The translations under genes and the position numbers were made by a program. DNA of 64,000 nt from the NCBI RefSeq assembly GCF_900108055.1, contig NZ_FNWJ01000002.1:10382-74381 (forward strand). The letters are read 5' to 3'. The stretch comes from Thermoleophilum album. GTDB taxonomy: Bacteria; Actinomycetota; Thermoleophilia; Solirubrobacterales; Thermoleophilaceae. Shown here piece after piece: positions 12,713 to 20,859 of this stretch; the first letter of the stretch is position 1; every line of letters starts with the position of its first letter. The notes beneath the pieces are model-generated. The model saw only the letters and a program-made list of their open reading frames with translations, was not told the DNA's origin and made no database searches.

Positions 12713-13849
12713 TTAGAACTTTGCGAGCCACAGCTTCCACTGCCCGCCGGCGCGGCGCCCGCGTATCTCGATCGTGTAGCGGCCGGGCAGAACGAACTGC
12801 GCGAGCGACTCGCGTGACCCGCGGTGCGAACTGCGCTCGATCGGACGACGCCGAGAGGGCCCGTACAGCCGGAGGTCTAGCTCGGCCCTTCGCGGACCAC
12901 GCAGCTCGGCCAGCAGGAAGGTTGGGACCGTCAGATGCACCACCAGGCGCCTGACGACCCCAATCCGCGTCACCCGGCCGCGAATTGTGCGCTGCGACGG
13001 TACGAACGGCTCGTCGATATCGATGGCCAGGGCGCGCAGCACGTTGCGCGAAGGCGGGGCGAACAGGGCAATTCGATTCCACTCGTCGATCCCGTTGAGG
13101 GCTACGTAGTCCTCCGCGAAGACCTCCGCAAGCTGTCGTTGCCACTCCGCCTGGGGGTCGCACGCACCGAGCCGCAGGAGGTCGTCCTCCAGCGCGCGAG
13201 CAACCATCCAGCGCCTCGAGCCGTCGGCCGCGTAGGTGCAGCGGCGCATTAGGTGGGCGAGGTTGAGCAGGCTGTTGTCGACGTGGTGCCCGTACTCGTG
13301 GACCACCGCGTGCACAAGATCGGGATCATCGAACGCCACGAACATCTGGCCGTCGAACGATCGGTCGGGGTCCTTCGGGAGGTAGCAGGCTTGTGCCCCC
13401 GCCCCGCACAGCGCGGGGATCGAGGAGCTCGGGACCACCGTCACCGATAGGTGGGCGAGCTCCTCGCGGTGGTAGGTGGCGGCGAGGATCCCGGCGACCG
13501 CATCGAGCGCGGCAGCGGGCACGCTCGGCTCGCCCGCTGCGATCGTGAACTCGCGCCTCGCGCTGTCCGCGTAAACGACCGCCTGAGCGGCGCGCGCGAG
13601 CGCTGAGCGTCGCAACTGCGCGGACCGATCGCCGACGATCACGCGGTCACGGATCGGCCCGAGTGCCGTCACGCGGCTGAGATCGAACGGCGGAGCGGGC
13701 CTCGCTCGCTGTTCAGGCGCGCGGACCTGTGCGCCAGCCGATGCCGACGCCATCGTCGCACTAGCCAGCGCTAAGACCAAGGCGATCGCGCCGACGTCAC
13801 GGACGCGCCGCACGCGACGTGGGGCACGAGGAAGGTGGGGGCGGGACAT
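12713..13849 (-). CDS. Secreted HEYGHH metalloprotease-like protein (paralogue 1)
   Basis: A 378-residue protein from the ATG at 13849, preceded by GAGGAGG at good spacing. N-terminus: Arg-rich, then a hydrophobic signal segment (AIALVLALASATMASASAGA). Core: VHAVVHEYGHHVDNSLLNL with a gluzincin-type HExxH, and about 60 residues later VFAEDYVALNG, whose Glu may be the third zinc ligand. Cysteines (ALCGAGAQACYL, RRCTY, GACD) could form disulfides. The C-terminal 110 residues look like a beta-sandwich (VHLTVPTFLLAELRG; FVLPGRYTIEIRG) similar to bacterial pre-peptidase C-terminal domains. Clearly paralogous to the protein at 14952-15947 in order of motifs. Substrate unknown; probably acts outside the membrane. 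Confidence 0.82.
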   Translation of the reverse strand: MSRPHLPRAPRRVRRVRDVGAIALVLALASATMASASAGAQVRAPEQRARPAPPFDLSRVTALGPIRDRVIVGDRSAQLRRSALARAAQAVVYADSARREFTIAAGEPSVPAAALDAVAGILAATYHREELAHLSVTVVPSSSIPALCGAGAQACYLPKDPDRSFDGQMFVAFDDPDLVHAVVHEYGHHVDNSLLNLAHLMRRCTYAADGSRRWMVARALEDDLLRLGACDPQAEWQRQLAEVFAEDYVALNGIDEWNRIALFAPPSRNVLRALAIDIDEPFVPSQRTIRGRVTRIGVVRRLVVHLTVPTFLLAELRGPRRAELDLRLYGPSRRRPIERSSHRGSRESLAQFVLPGRYTIEIRGRRAGGQWKLWLAKF

Positions 13850-13950
13850 TGGGCCTCCTCGTTGGTTGCCGTCATTCCAAGACGTCGCGCCGGCGGGGCG
13901 TTCCTGACAGCGCCGTGATGTTTCTTTGGGTGATCGCCTCGGGCTAGGCG

Positions 13951-14547
13951 CTACCCCGCCGCCAGCCCCAGCGCCTCCGCGGCCGCGCGCGTCGTCTCCT
14001 GCTCGGGTTCGAGCTGCTCCGCGGCGACCGCGCGGAGGTGGGGGAGGGCGCGATCGAAGAGCGTCACGCAGATCCAACTTGCCTCGAGCGTCGACCACCA
14101 GCGCAAGCCAGCGGCCTGCGGATAGCGGGAAAAGAGGTCTGCCGCCTGCCGCTGAGTGACCGTGCGGCGCCGGGTTGCGACCAGCGACGGCCGCAGGCCT
14201 TCACACGCCAGCGTGCCGGGATCGTCGAGGTCGATCAGCTCGGCCGCGGCCGCGAGCCGCAGTTCGCACAACGCCAGGCGCCGACCGCCACGGTCGAGCA
14301 TGCGGGGGTCGAGCACACCGGTTCCGCGGAACGGCGCCAGCTTCTCGGCAACCGCGGCGACCGGGTCGAGCGTCGCGTAGATGCAGCCGTACAGCGCGGG
14401 ATTGTCGTGACGCCCCGCGCCCTGCAGCGCGCGTGGCACGAACAGTGGGTGGCCCGGTCGCTCGCGGCGCGCCCGCGGGTCGTAAGGCACGACGCGCCAC
14501 AGCCGCAGCGCCGCGCGCGACTGGCCGCTAGCTGAACGATCCGGCAC
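13951..14547 (-). CDS. RES-domain toxin of a RES/Xre toxin-antitoxin pair
   Basis: A 198-residue protein with the RES family layout: LWRVVPYDPRA at the start, then GAGRHDNPALYGCIYATLDP with the conserved Tyr and VAAVAEKLAPF with the conserved Glu. In the C-terminal half is a Ser/Trp-rich segment (GLRWWSTLEASWICVTLF) typical of RES toxins. Known RES toxins degrade or ADP-ribosylate with NAD+ as substrate (MbcT, ParT). Its start overlaps the antitoxin gene end by 20 bases, the usual antitoxin-first order. The first strictly conserved arginine and glutamate appear present, so the toxin may be functional. Confidence 0.85.
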   Translation of the reverse strand: MPDRSASGQSRAALRLWRVVPYDPRARRERPGHPLFVPRALQGAGRHDNPALYGCIYATLDPVAAVAEKLAPFRGTGVLDPRMLDRGGRRLALCELRLAAAAELIDLDDPGTLACEGLRPSLVATRRRTVTQRQAADLFSRYPQAAGLRWWSTLEASWICVTLFDRALPHLRAVAAEQLEPEQETTRAAAEALGLAAG

Positions 14548-14860
14548 GCTCGGCGGCGATCGCGTCGAGCACTTCGACGGCGCGACCCTGACGGATCAGA
14601 TCGACCGGCCGCCGATCCCCAAGGTGCGGGTTCACGCCCTCGAGCCAGCGCTGGGCGAGCTCCCGCGGATAGATCCGCAAAAGCTGGCTCATCACCAACT
14701 CCAGCAGCTCGATGCGCGCCGCGTTCTGCTCGTCGATGCCCTGTCCGCGCAGCCAACGACTCACCTGCGCGGGACTGACACCGAGCAGCTCCGCCAACCG
14801 CCGCTGGGAACGCAGATCGGTGGCCAGGGCCCGAACCTTCTCGTGCGTTGCGACCGGCAC
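14528..14860 (-). CDS. Xre/MbcA/ParS-family antitoxin (DUF2384)
   Basis: A 110-residue partner of the RES toxin. An N-terminal helix-turn-helix (RLAELLGVSPAQVSRWLRG) binds DNA and probably represses the operon. The C-terminal DUF2384 part (RWLEGVNPHLGDRRPVDLI followed by RAVEVLDAI) usually caps the toxin active site. Start is the GTG at 14860. A 6-bp inverted repeat sits 15 bases upstream, a plausible operator. Confidence 0.88.
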   Translation of the reverse strand: MPVATHEKVRALATDLRSQRRLAELLGVSPAQVSRWLRGQGIDEQNAARIELLELVMSQLLRIYPRELAQRWLEGVNPHLGDRRPVDLIRQGRAVEVLDAIAAERAGSFS

Positions 14861-14874
14861 GTTTCAAGCCTACA

Positions 14875-14893
14875 CGCAACAAAAAACGTTGCG
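14875..14893 (-). promoter_or_regulatory. Inverted repeat upstream of the RES/Xre operon (candidate operator)
   Basis: CGCAAC at 14875-14880 and GTTGCG at 14888-14893 form a perfect 6-bp inverted repeat around an A-rich 7-base centre, 15 bases upstream of the antitoxin start. The position suits autoregulation by the Xre protein. No binding data; inference from position and symmetry. Confidence 0.5.
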
Positions 14894-14951
14894 CGGGGAA
14901 GGCCTTGGCTAGCGCTCGGGCCGCACTCCGGTAGCGCTCCGGTCGAGCTCG

Positions 14952-15947
14952 CTAGCGCTCCACGATCGCCACGCGGAAGGGCCCCCGACCGGCCAACGAG
15001 CGGACGATTAGGAGGTAGCTGCCGCTCTCCAAAACCGGCCTCAGTACTTGCTTACGCCCACGGCCGGCACTGCGCGAGAGGAGGTGCCCGGCGCGCACCA
15101 GCCGCAGCTCGAAACGCGTCTGCGCGGGGGCCACCAGCTTCAGACCGAGCAGCGTCGGCAGCGTCAGGCGGAGCTTGATCAGCCGCTGCGAGCCGGCGCC
15201 CGCAAGCTGCCCTCGCCAAGTGCGCCTACGCACCCTTAGCGGCCAGCGCATGTCGGCCCGCAGCGCCGCTAGCACCCCTTGATCGGGCGGCGCGACACCT
15301 GGAATCTGCCAGTCACGGATGCCGTTCAGGTAGGCGTAGTCCTCGGCAAACAGCTCCGGCAGAAGTCGATCCCAGGGCGTGGTCGTGGGATTGCAACGGA
15401 AGCGGCCGCTCGTCAGAACACGGCTTTGGCGCTCGCGCGCGAACAGCCAGCGCCGCGAGCCGTCGCCGCCGACCGAGCACGACAAGCGGTTCAGCGAGAT
15501 GCCTTTGCCGATCCCCACTAGCTGGTTGTCGATGTGGTGGCCGTACTCGTGGATCAGGGAGTGGCGCAGCGAAGGATCGTCGGCAGCAACGTTGATCTGG
15601 CCGCGCCCGCTGCCATCGTCGGCGCCGAAGTAGCAAGCCGCTGCCTGCTCACCGCACAATGAGTCGATGTCGGCGCGCGGCGCGACCAGCACCTGCACGC
15701 GGCGGAGCTCGTTGCCATGGATCGTGCCGATCAGGATGCGAGCGAACGACGCAAGATCGACGCCGGGCAGGTCAGTCCCGACCAAAAACTGCCGGCCTGC
15801 GCCGTCCGCGAAGCTCTCGATCCGATCCGGGCGCCCGTTGCTGGCAAGCGACGCCGTACGCATGGGCCCCGCGTGCGCGAGTTCCACCGGCCCGGCGACG
15901 CACGCCACGACGGCAAGCAGGAGTAGGCGACGGAGCGCGGCGCGCAC
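14952..15947 (-). CDS. Secreted HEYGHH metalloprotease-like protein (paralogue 2)
   Basis: A 331-residue protein with a clear signal peptide (LRRLLLLAVVACVAGPVELAHA, cleavage likely after AHA). Core motif SLIHEYGHHIDNQLVGIG and, about 60 residues on, LFAEDYAYLNGI, in the same arrangement as the 12713-13849 protein. Paired cysteines (DSLCGEQAAACYF; RLSCSVG; RFRCN) match those of the paralogue. The C-terminal region from about residue 225 resembles its beta-sandwich (LRLTLPTLLGLKLVAP; LESGSYLLIVRSL). The two genes look like an old tandem duplication now separated by the RES/Xre pair. Family and substrate unknown; a zinc peptidase role is inferred from HExxH only. Confidence 0.82.
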   Translation of the reverse strand: MRAALRRLLLLAVVACVAGPVELAHAGPMRTASLASNGRPDRIESFADGAGRQFLVGTDLPGVDLASFARILIGTIHGNELRRVQVLVAPRADIDSLCGEQAAACYFGADDGSGRGQINVAADDPSLRHSLIHEYGHHIDNQLVGIGKGISLNRLSCSVGGDGSRRWLFARERQSRVLTSGRFRCNPTTTPWDRLLPELFAEDYAYLNGIRDWQIPGVAPPDQGVLAALRADMRWPLRVRRRTWRGQLAGAGSQRLIKLRLTLPTLLGLKLVAPAQTRFELRLVRAGHLLSRSAGRGRKQVLRPVLESGSYLLIVRSLAGRGPFRVAIVER

Positions 15948-16002
15948 CCTGCGAGCGTAGGGATGACGGCAGTGCCCGGCAAGCGCTCGCTGCCGGTGCC
16001 GG

Positions 16003-16836
16003 CTAAACGATCAACCGCCGCTCGAGGCGGCGCACCGCCAGTCGCCAGGTAACCAGCGCGAAGGCGAGTAACGCCGCGGCGTGCGCGAGGTCGACCAGTT
16101 GCAGCCCAAAGACGGCGTCGCGCACCAGCTCCACGCAGTGATGGAGCGGATTGGCGAGCGAGGCGATCTGCAAGGCGCGGGGCAGCTGGTCGATCGGGAA
16201 GAAGGTGCCCGAGACCAGGAACAGGGGGGTCACGAGCCCGCTCTGGATGTAGTTGAAGTGATCGATCTTCGAGGCGGTCGCGGCAACGAACACGCCGAGA
16301 CCGGCGAAACCGAGACCGGTGAGCGCGCCGACCAACGGCACCAGCAGCATCCCCGCGCTCGGCTCCAGTCCGAACAGCATCGTCACCAGCAGCGGTGCGC
16401 ACCCGTATATCCCGGCGCGGATCCCGAGCCACAGGATCTCGGCGGTCGCAAGCTCCTCGACATCCACCGGAGCCGCCAAGATCGCGTCGTAGGTGTGCTG
16501 AAAGCGGTGCTTGACGAACACCCCGTACATCGCCGAGAAGGTGGCGGAGAAGAGGACGGCGGTGGCGACCATGCCCGTGCCCACGAACTCCACGTAGGGC
16601 ATCCCGTCGACGCGCTTGACGAGCGCCCCCAGGCCGAGTCCGAATGCGAGCAGGTAGATCGTCGGGTCGAGCACCGATGAGAACGTCGTGGTCTTCCAGA
16701 AGGTCCGGAAGTTCGTGATGTCGCGGCTCATCACGCCCGCGATGGCGGCCGGCTCGAGCCGGTGCAGGCGTCGGCGCGGCGGTTGCGCGACGCGCTGCGG
16801 GGGCGTTGCGATCGCTGCCGCCTCGGCGTTCGTCAC
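16003..16836 (-). CDS. ABC-2 type exporter permease (NodJ/DrrB-like)
   Basis: Membrane subunit of an ABC-2 exporter, 277 residues from the GTG at 16836. Six hydrophobic segments, for example TIYLLAFGLGLGALV, GMVATAVLFSATFSAMYG, GMLLVPLVGALTGLGFAGLG and LVTPLFLVSGTFFPIDQLP. The last, with the LVSGTFFPI turn and NPLHHCVELVRD, is the ABC-2 family signature. The start overlaps the stop of the ATPase gene by 4 bases (GTGA), so both are one transcription unit. Substrate cannot be read from sequence; relatives export lipo-oligosaccharides or hydrophobic drugs. Confidence 0.92.
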   Translation of the reverse strand: MTNAEAAAIATPPQRVAQPPRRRLHRLEPAAIAGVMSRDITNFRTFWKTTTFSSVLDPTIYLLAFGLGLGALVKRVDGMPYVEFVGTGMVATAVLFSATFSAMYGVFVKHRFQHTYDAILAAPVDVEELATAEILWLGIRAGIYGCAPLLVTMLFGLEPSAGMLLVPLVGALTGLGFAGLGVFVAATASKIDHFNYIQSGLVTPLFLVSGTFFPIDQLPRALQIASLANPLHHCVELVRDAVFGLQLVDLAHAAALLAFALVTWRLAVRRLERRLIV

Positions 16837-17768
16837 TCGACCTCCTCGCCGGTCAGGATCACGAACACGTCCTCGAGCGAAGCCGCCCGCCGCACGCCGT
16901 CGGGCAGCCACCCGTCGGCGCGCTCAGCACCGAGGATCGCGAGCGCGGTGCCGGTGCGGCGCACCCGCAAACCCCGCGCCTCGGCCGCGGCCCGCAGCTC
17001 GTCGAGACGGGCCGGCGGGCCGTAGACCTCGTGTGTCTCACGCCCGGCGTGGCGGCGCACCAGCTCGGCAGGCGGTCCCTCCGCGACGATGCGCCCCGCC
17101 GCCATGATCGCCACGGTGTCGGCGAGGCGCTCGGCCTCCTCGATGTAGTGGGTGGTCATCAGGATCGAAGTGCCCTCGCGGCGCAGGCGATCGATCAGCG
17201 CCCACAGCTCTTGGCGCACCTGCGGATCGAGTCCGACGGTCGGCTCGTCGAGCAGCAACAGACGTGGCCGGTGTACCAGCGCTCGCGCGATCAACAGCCG
17301 CCGGCGCATGCCACCGGAGAGGCGATCGACCAACTCCTCGGCGCGCTCGGTGAGGTTCGCGATCTCGAGCGCCCACTGCACGGCCGCTCGGCGCTGCGCG
17401 CGGGGCACCCGGTACAGGCGCGCGAAGACCATCAAGTTCTGCCGGGCGGTGAGCTCGACGTCGAGGTTGTCGAGCTGTGGCACAACCCCGCACTCCATGC
17501 GCGCCTGCTTGGACTCGGCCGGCACGCGGTAGCCGAGTACCTCGATCTCGCCCGCGTCGGGTAGCGCCTGCGCCGTCAGCATCTTCATCGTCGTCGACTT
17601 GCCGGCGCCGTTCGGGCCGAGCAGACCGACGCAGGTGCCCTCCGGCACCTCGAGGTCGAGTCCGGCGACCGCCGTGATCGGGCCGAAACGCTTGACTACG
17701 CCCCGCATCCGCAGGGCGGCAGGCGGCGCGGCGGTCGTCGATGGTCGAGGAGCGGCGGCCAGGGTCAC
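16833..17768 (-). CDS. ABC transporter ATP-binding protein (NodI/DrrA-like)
   Basis: ATPase partner of the ABC-2 permease, about 311 residues from the GTG at 17768. Walker A GLLGPNGAGKSTTMKML, Q-loop VVPQLDNLD, signature LSGGMRRRLLIARAL, Walker B LLLLDEPTVGLDP and the H-loop TTHYIEEAERL are all intact. A C-terminal DrrA/NodI-type domain ends in AASLEDVFVILTG. The open frame extends to 18002, but those codons lie opposite the bluB-cobT gene and are not family-like. The start is 77 bases from the divergent bluB-cobT start, so the promoters must share this gap. Confidence 0.93.
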   Translation of the reverse strand: MTLAAAPRPSTTAAPPAALRMRGVVKRFGPITAVAGLDLEVPEGTCVGLLGPNGAGKSTTMKMLTAQALPDAGEIEVLGYRVPAESKQARMECGVVPQLDNLDVELTARQNLMVFARLYRVPRAQRRAAVQWALEIANLTERAEELVDRLSGGMRRRLLIARALVHRPRLLLLDEPTVGLDPQVRQELWALIDRLRREGTSILMTTHYIEEAERLADTVAIMAAGRIVAEGPPAELVRRHAGRETHEVYGPPARLDELRAAAEARGLRVRRTGTALAILGAERADGWLPDGVRRAASLEDVFVILTGEEVE

Positions 17769-17845
17769 CCGCCAAGGATTGCGCACGCGGCCGCCAACCC
17801 GGCGCGCCGCGACTGCCACCGGCGGGCCGCCGTAAGCTGCGACGC

Positions 17846-19894
17846 GTGCCTTCCGAGCGTGCGCGAAGTGTCGAGCGCCAGCCGACCAACGGTGGTGGAC
17901 CACCCCCGCAGCGCGATGGCGATGAGACGCGCCCGCCGCGCGACGACGGGACCCGCCGCGAGCGCGACGGTGACGCGGCGGCCCCCGAGCGGCCTGCGAC
18001 ACCCGCTGGTTTCGACCCCACTCGACCGGCCGAACGCGCCGCCGACCCCGCCGGCTGGCGGCTCGCTGAGCCGGCGCGCGCAGCGCTGCGAGAGGTCATT
18101 GGCGGTCGCCGCGACATCCGCCGCTTCCGCCCCGACCCGGTGCCTGACGAGCTCTTGCGGAAGCTGCTGGAGGCAGCCCACATGGCGCCCTCGGTTGGCC
18201 TCATGCAGCCTTGGCGATTCATCGTCGTGCGCTCGCTCGAGACGCGGCGGGCAGTGCGGCGGATCGCACAGCGCGAGCGTCTCCGGCAAGCCGCTCGCTT
18301 TGCCGAGCGCGCCGACGATTTTCTCGACCAGAAGATCGAGGGGATCGTCGAGGCACCGCTTGGCATCTGCGTGTGCTGCGACAACGGTGAGCCCGGGGTT
18401 GAGGTTCTGGGCCGTGGCACGATCCCCGAGACCGCGCAGTTGTCGGTTGCCTGTGCGATTCAAAACCTGTGGCTGACCGCGCGTGCCGAGGGGCTCGGTG
18501 TCGGCTGGGTGAGCTTCTACCGCTTCGCCGACCTACGCCGCTTGCTCGGAATCCCCGAGCGCGTCGACCCGCTCGCCTGGCTGTGCGTGGGCTGGCCCGA
18601 CGAGCGCCCGCCGCGCCCCGGCCTTGAGGCTGCGGGCTGGGCCCAGCGCTTGCCGCTCGAAGCGGTGGTGATGGAGGAGCGTTGGCAGCCCGAACGCGGG
18701 CGGGCCGCGCGCGCCGCGATGCGTCAGGGCGCCGGGGCGGGTGGGCGCGGCGCGGCAACCAGCAGCAAGGCCGGCGCGCGGGTAGCGGTGGCGAGCGCTG
18801 TGACCGCGCGCGGGGCGTTCACCAGCGCGCCGCCTGCGATGGGCGTGGTGGCCGCCAGCGAGGCGACTGCGCAGACGGCGGTTCGGGACTTGCTCGACGA
18901 GCTGGTAAAGCCGCCGCGCGGACTGGGGCGGCTCGAGGATCTCGCCACGCGCTGGGCGGCGATCACCGGTGGGCCGCCACCCGAGCGGCTGCGCCTGGGG
19001 GTGCTCGTCGCGTGCGGCGATCACGGGCACCTGCAGCACGGCACGAGCCTCTTCGAGCAGCGCGTCTCGGCGGAGGTGGCGGCGGCCGCTGCCCGCCGCC
19101 AAACGGCGGTCGGTGCGCTGGCGGCGGCGCTTGACCATCGATTGATCGTCGCCGACATCGGGCTCGCCGGGCCGACCCCGCGCGGCGTGCTAGCGCGCAA
19201 GGTGCGGGAGGGCACCCGCGACATGACGACCGAGCGGGCGCTCAAGACCGGCGAGGTCGAGGCAGCGATCGAGCAGGGTCGGCGGCTCGCCGCCGAGCTG
19301 GTCGCGAGCGGTGTGCAAGCGATCGCGCTCGGCGAGATCGGGATCGGCAACACCGCGACCTCCTCGGCGCTCGCCGCGCTGGCCCTCGATGCCGACCCAG
19401 ACGCTCTGGTCGGTCGCGGCGCCGCGATGGACGCGCCCGGTCTCGAGCGCAAGCGTCGTGCCGTGCGCGCCGCTGTCGAGCGTCACCGCGGTGCAGCCCG
19501 CGAGCCGCTCCAGTGGCTCGAAGCGGTAGGGGGCCTCGAGCACTGCGCGCTGTGCGGTGCGCTGCTGGCGGCCGCCGAGGCGCGCGTGCCGGTGCTGCTC
19601 GACGGCTTCGCGGTCGGTACTGCCGCGCTGGTGGCCTGCGCGCTCCAACCCTCGAGTTGGGAGGTGCTGATCGCCGCCCACCGCTCCACTGAGCCGGGGC
19701 ATGCGCTGGTATTGCGGGAGCTCGGCCTCGAGCCGCTGCTGGAACTGCGACTGCGGGCAGGCGAAGGCGCCGGTGCGGTACTCGCGGCCCGCTTGGTGGA
19801 GGCGACCGGCGCCGCGCTCGCGCGCATGGCGACCTTCGCCGGAGCTTCGGTCACGCGCAACCCGCGTGCTTGGCGAGCGGAGGGCGGGCACTGA
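17846..19894 (+). CDS. Bifunctional BluB-CobT: DMB synthase fused to nicotinate-nucleotide:DMB phosphoribosyltransferase
   Basis: Two enzymes of the B12 lower-ligand branch in one chain of 682 residues from the GTG at 17846. Residues about 70-285 are BluB, an oxygen-dependent flavin-destroying enzyme of nitroreductase fold that makes 5,6-dimethylbenzimidazole: GGRRDIRRFRPDPVPDELL, MAPSVGLMQPWRFIVV, LGVGWVSFYR. A linker rich in Ala/Gly follows. Residues about 340-665 are CobT, which makes alpha-ribazole phosphate: LVKPPRGLGRLEDLA, VACGDHGHLQHGTSLFEQ, ALGEIGIGNTATSSALAA, LLDGFAVGTAALV and the LRLRAGEGAGAVLA end with the catalytic-type Glu. Overlaps cobS by 25 bases. The N-terminal 65 residues are charged and low-complexity. 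The fusion would pass DMB directly between active sites. Confidence 0.93.
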   Translation: MPSERARSVERQPTNGGGPPPQRDGDETRPPRDDGTRRERDGDAAAPERPATPAGFDPTRPAERAADPAGWRLAEPARAALREVIGGRRDIRRFRPDPVPDELLRKLLEAAHMAPSVGLMQPWRFIVVRSLETRRAVRRIAQRERLRQAARFAERADDFLDQKIEGIVEAPLGICVCCDNGEPGVEVLGRGTIPETAQLSVACAIQNLWLTARAEGLGVGWVSFYRFADLRRLLGIPERVDPLAWLCVGWPDERPPRPGLEAAGWAQRLPLEAVVMEERWQPERGRAARAAMRQGAGAGGRGAATSSKAGARVAVASAVTARGAFTSAPPAMGVVAASEATAQTAVRDLLDELVKPPRGLGRLEDLATRWAAITGGPPPERLRLGVLVACGDHGHLQHGTSLFEQRVSAEVAAAAARRQTAVGALAAALDHRLIVADIGLAGPTPRGVLARKVREGTRDMTTERALKTGEVEAAIEQGRRLAAELVASGVQAIALGEIGIGNTATSSALAALALDADPDALVGRGAAMDAPGLERKRRAVRAAVERHRGAAREPLQWLEAVGGLEHCALCGALLAAAEARVPVLLDGFAVGTAALVACALQPSSWEVLIAAHRSTEPGHALVLRELGLEPLLELRLRAGEGAGAVLAARLVEATGAALARMATFAGASVTRNPRAWRAEGGH

Positions 19895-20757
19895 GCGGCG
19901 ACGGCGGCGCCGCTGACGGGCGGCTGCGCGACGCGGCTGAGGGGCGGCCTGGCGGCGCCGCTGAGGGGCCGCCTGGCGGCGCCGCTGACGGGCGGCTGCG
20001 CCGCACCGCTCGCGCGGCGCTCACGGCCCTCGCCGACGCTCTCGGTTTCCTCACCGTCGCACCGGTGCGCGCGAAGAGCGGGCCACCGGGGCCCGCCGCG
20101 ATCGTGATCTTTCCGCTCGTCGGCGCCCTGCTCGGGGCGCTGGTTGGTGGCGTGCGCTGGGCGCTCGACGGCGTGCTCGGCGACGGATTGGCGGCGCTCG
20201 CCGCCGCCGCGACCCTCGTCGCGGCGACCGGCGCCCTGCACCTCGACGGCCTCGGGGACTGCGCGGACGCGCTCGGGGCGCGCGATCCGGAGCGGCGGCG
20301 CGCGGCGATGAGCGACCCGCGGCTCGGCACGTTCGGTGTGGTCGCCGTGGTGCTCTGGCTGCTTGCGCTGCAGACGTCGCTCGCCCGCCTCGACGCCGAA
20401 CGCGCGCTACTAGCGACGATCGCGGCGGGCAGTTGTGCGCGCTTCGCCGCGCTTGCTCAGGCTGCGACTGCGGTGCCGGCCCGAGCGACGGGACTCGGCG
20501 CTACTTTCGCGCCCGGAGCGGGGACCGCACTGGCCGCTTCGGTGGTGGCGCTGCCGGGAGCACTCGCCCCAGCCCTCGCCAGCCCGCGCGGCTGGTTGCT
20601 CGGCCTGCTGCTTCTGGTCGGTGCGGGGGTCGTCGGGTTGCTCACCGGACTGTGGGCGACCCGAGCGCTCGGCGGCCGCAGCGGCGACACGTTGGGGGCG
20701 GCGATCGCTGGCACCGAGGCCCTAGCGCTGGTGGCGGCAGCAGCGGCGCTGGCGTGA
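19870..20757 (+). CDS. cobS: Adenosylcobinamide-GDP ribazoletransferase CobS
   Basis: Integral membrane enzyme joining alpha-ribazole (phosphate), the CobT product, to adenosylcobinamide-GDP. Signatures: ALGFLTVAPVRAK, the metal-binding HLDGLGDCADALGARDPERR, MSDPRLGTFGVVAVV, and GRSGDTLGAAIAGTEALAL. Several membrane helices follow. I list the TTG at 19870, which overlaps bluB-cobT; the first 45 residues are repeat-derived (24-bp units giving GGAAEGPPGGAA) and the real start could lie a few codons later. No cobU/cobP kinase gene is in the window. Confidence 0.92.
   Translation: MASGGRALSGDGGAADGRLRDAAEGRPGGAAEGPPGGAADGRLRRTARAALTALADALGFLTVAPVRAKSGPPGPAAIVIFPLVGALLGALVGGVRWALDGVLGDGLAALAAAATLVAATGALHLDGLGDCADALGARDPERRRAAMSDPRLGTFGVVAVVLWLLALQTSLARLDAERALLATIAAGSCARFAALAQAATAVPARATGLGATFAPGAGTALAASVVALPGALAPALASPRGWLLGLLLLVGAGVVGLLTGLWATRALGGRSGDTLGAAIAGTEALALVAAAAALA
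19939..20000. repeat. 24-bp tandem repeat in the cobS 5' coding region
   Basis: Two near-identical 24-bp units at 19939-19962 and 19963-19986 (beginning GAGGGGCGGCCTGGC and GAGGGGCCGCCTGGC) and a partial third. They encode an 8-residue EGxPGGAA-type peptide repeat ahead of the conserved CobS sequence. Confidence 0.8.
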
Positions 20758-20859
20758 TCGCGACTCCGCTGAACGAACCGTGAAGCGATCCCGCGGTCCC
20801 ACGAAACGCGCGTATGTCTCGCGTTCAAGCGGCACGGGTAAATGCCGAGTTGAAAGCCG

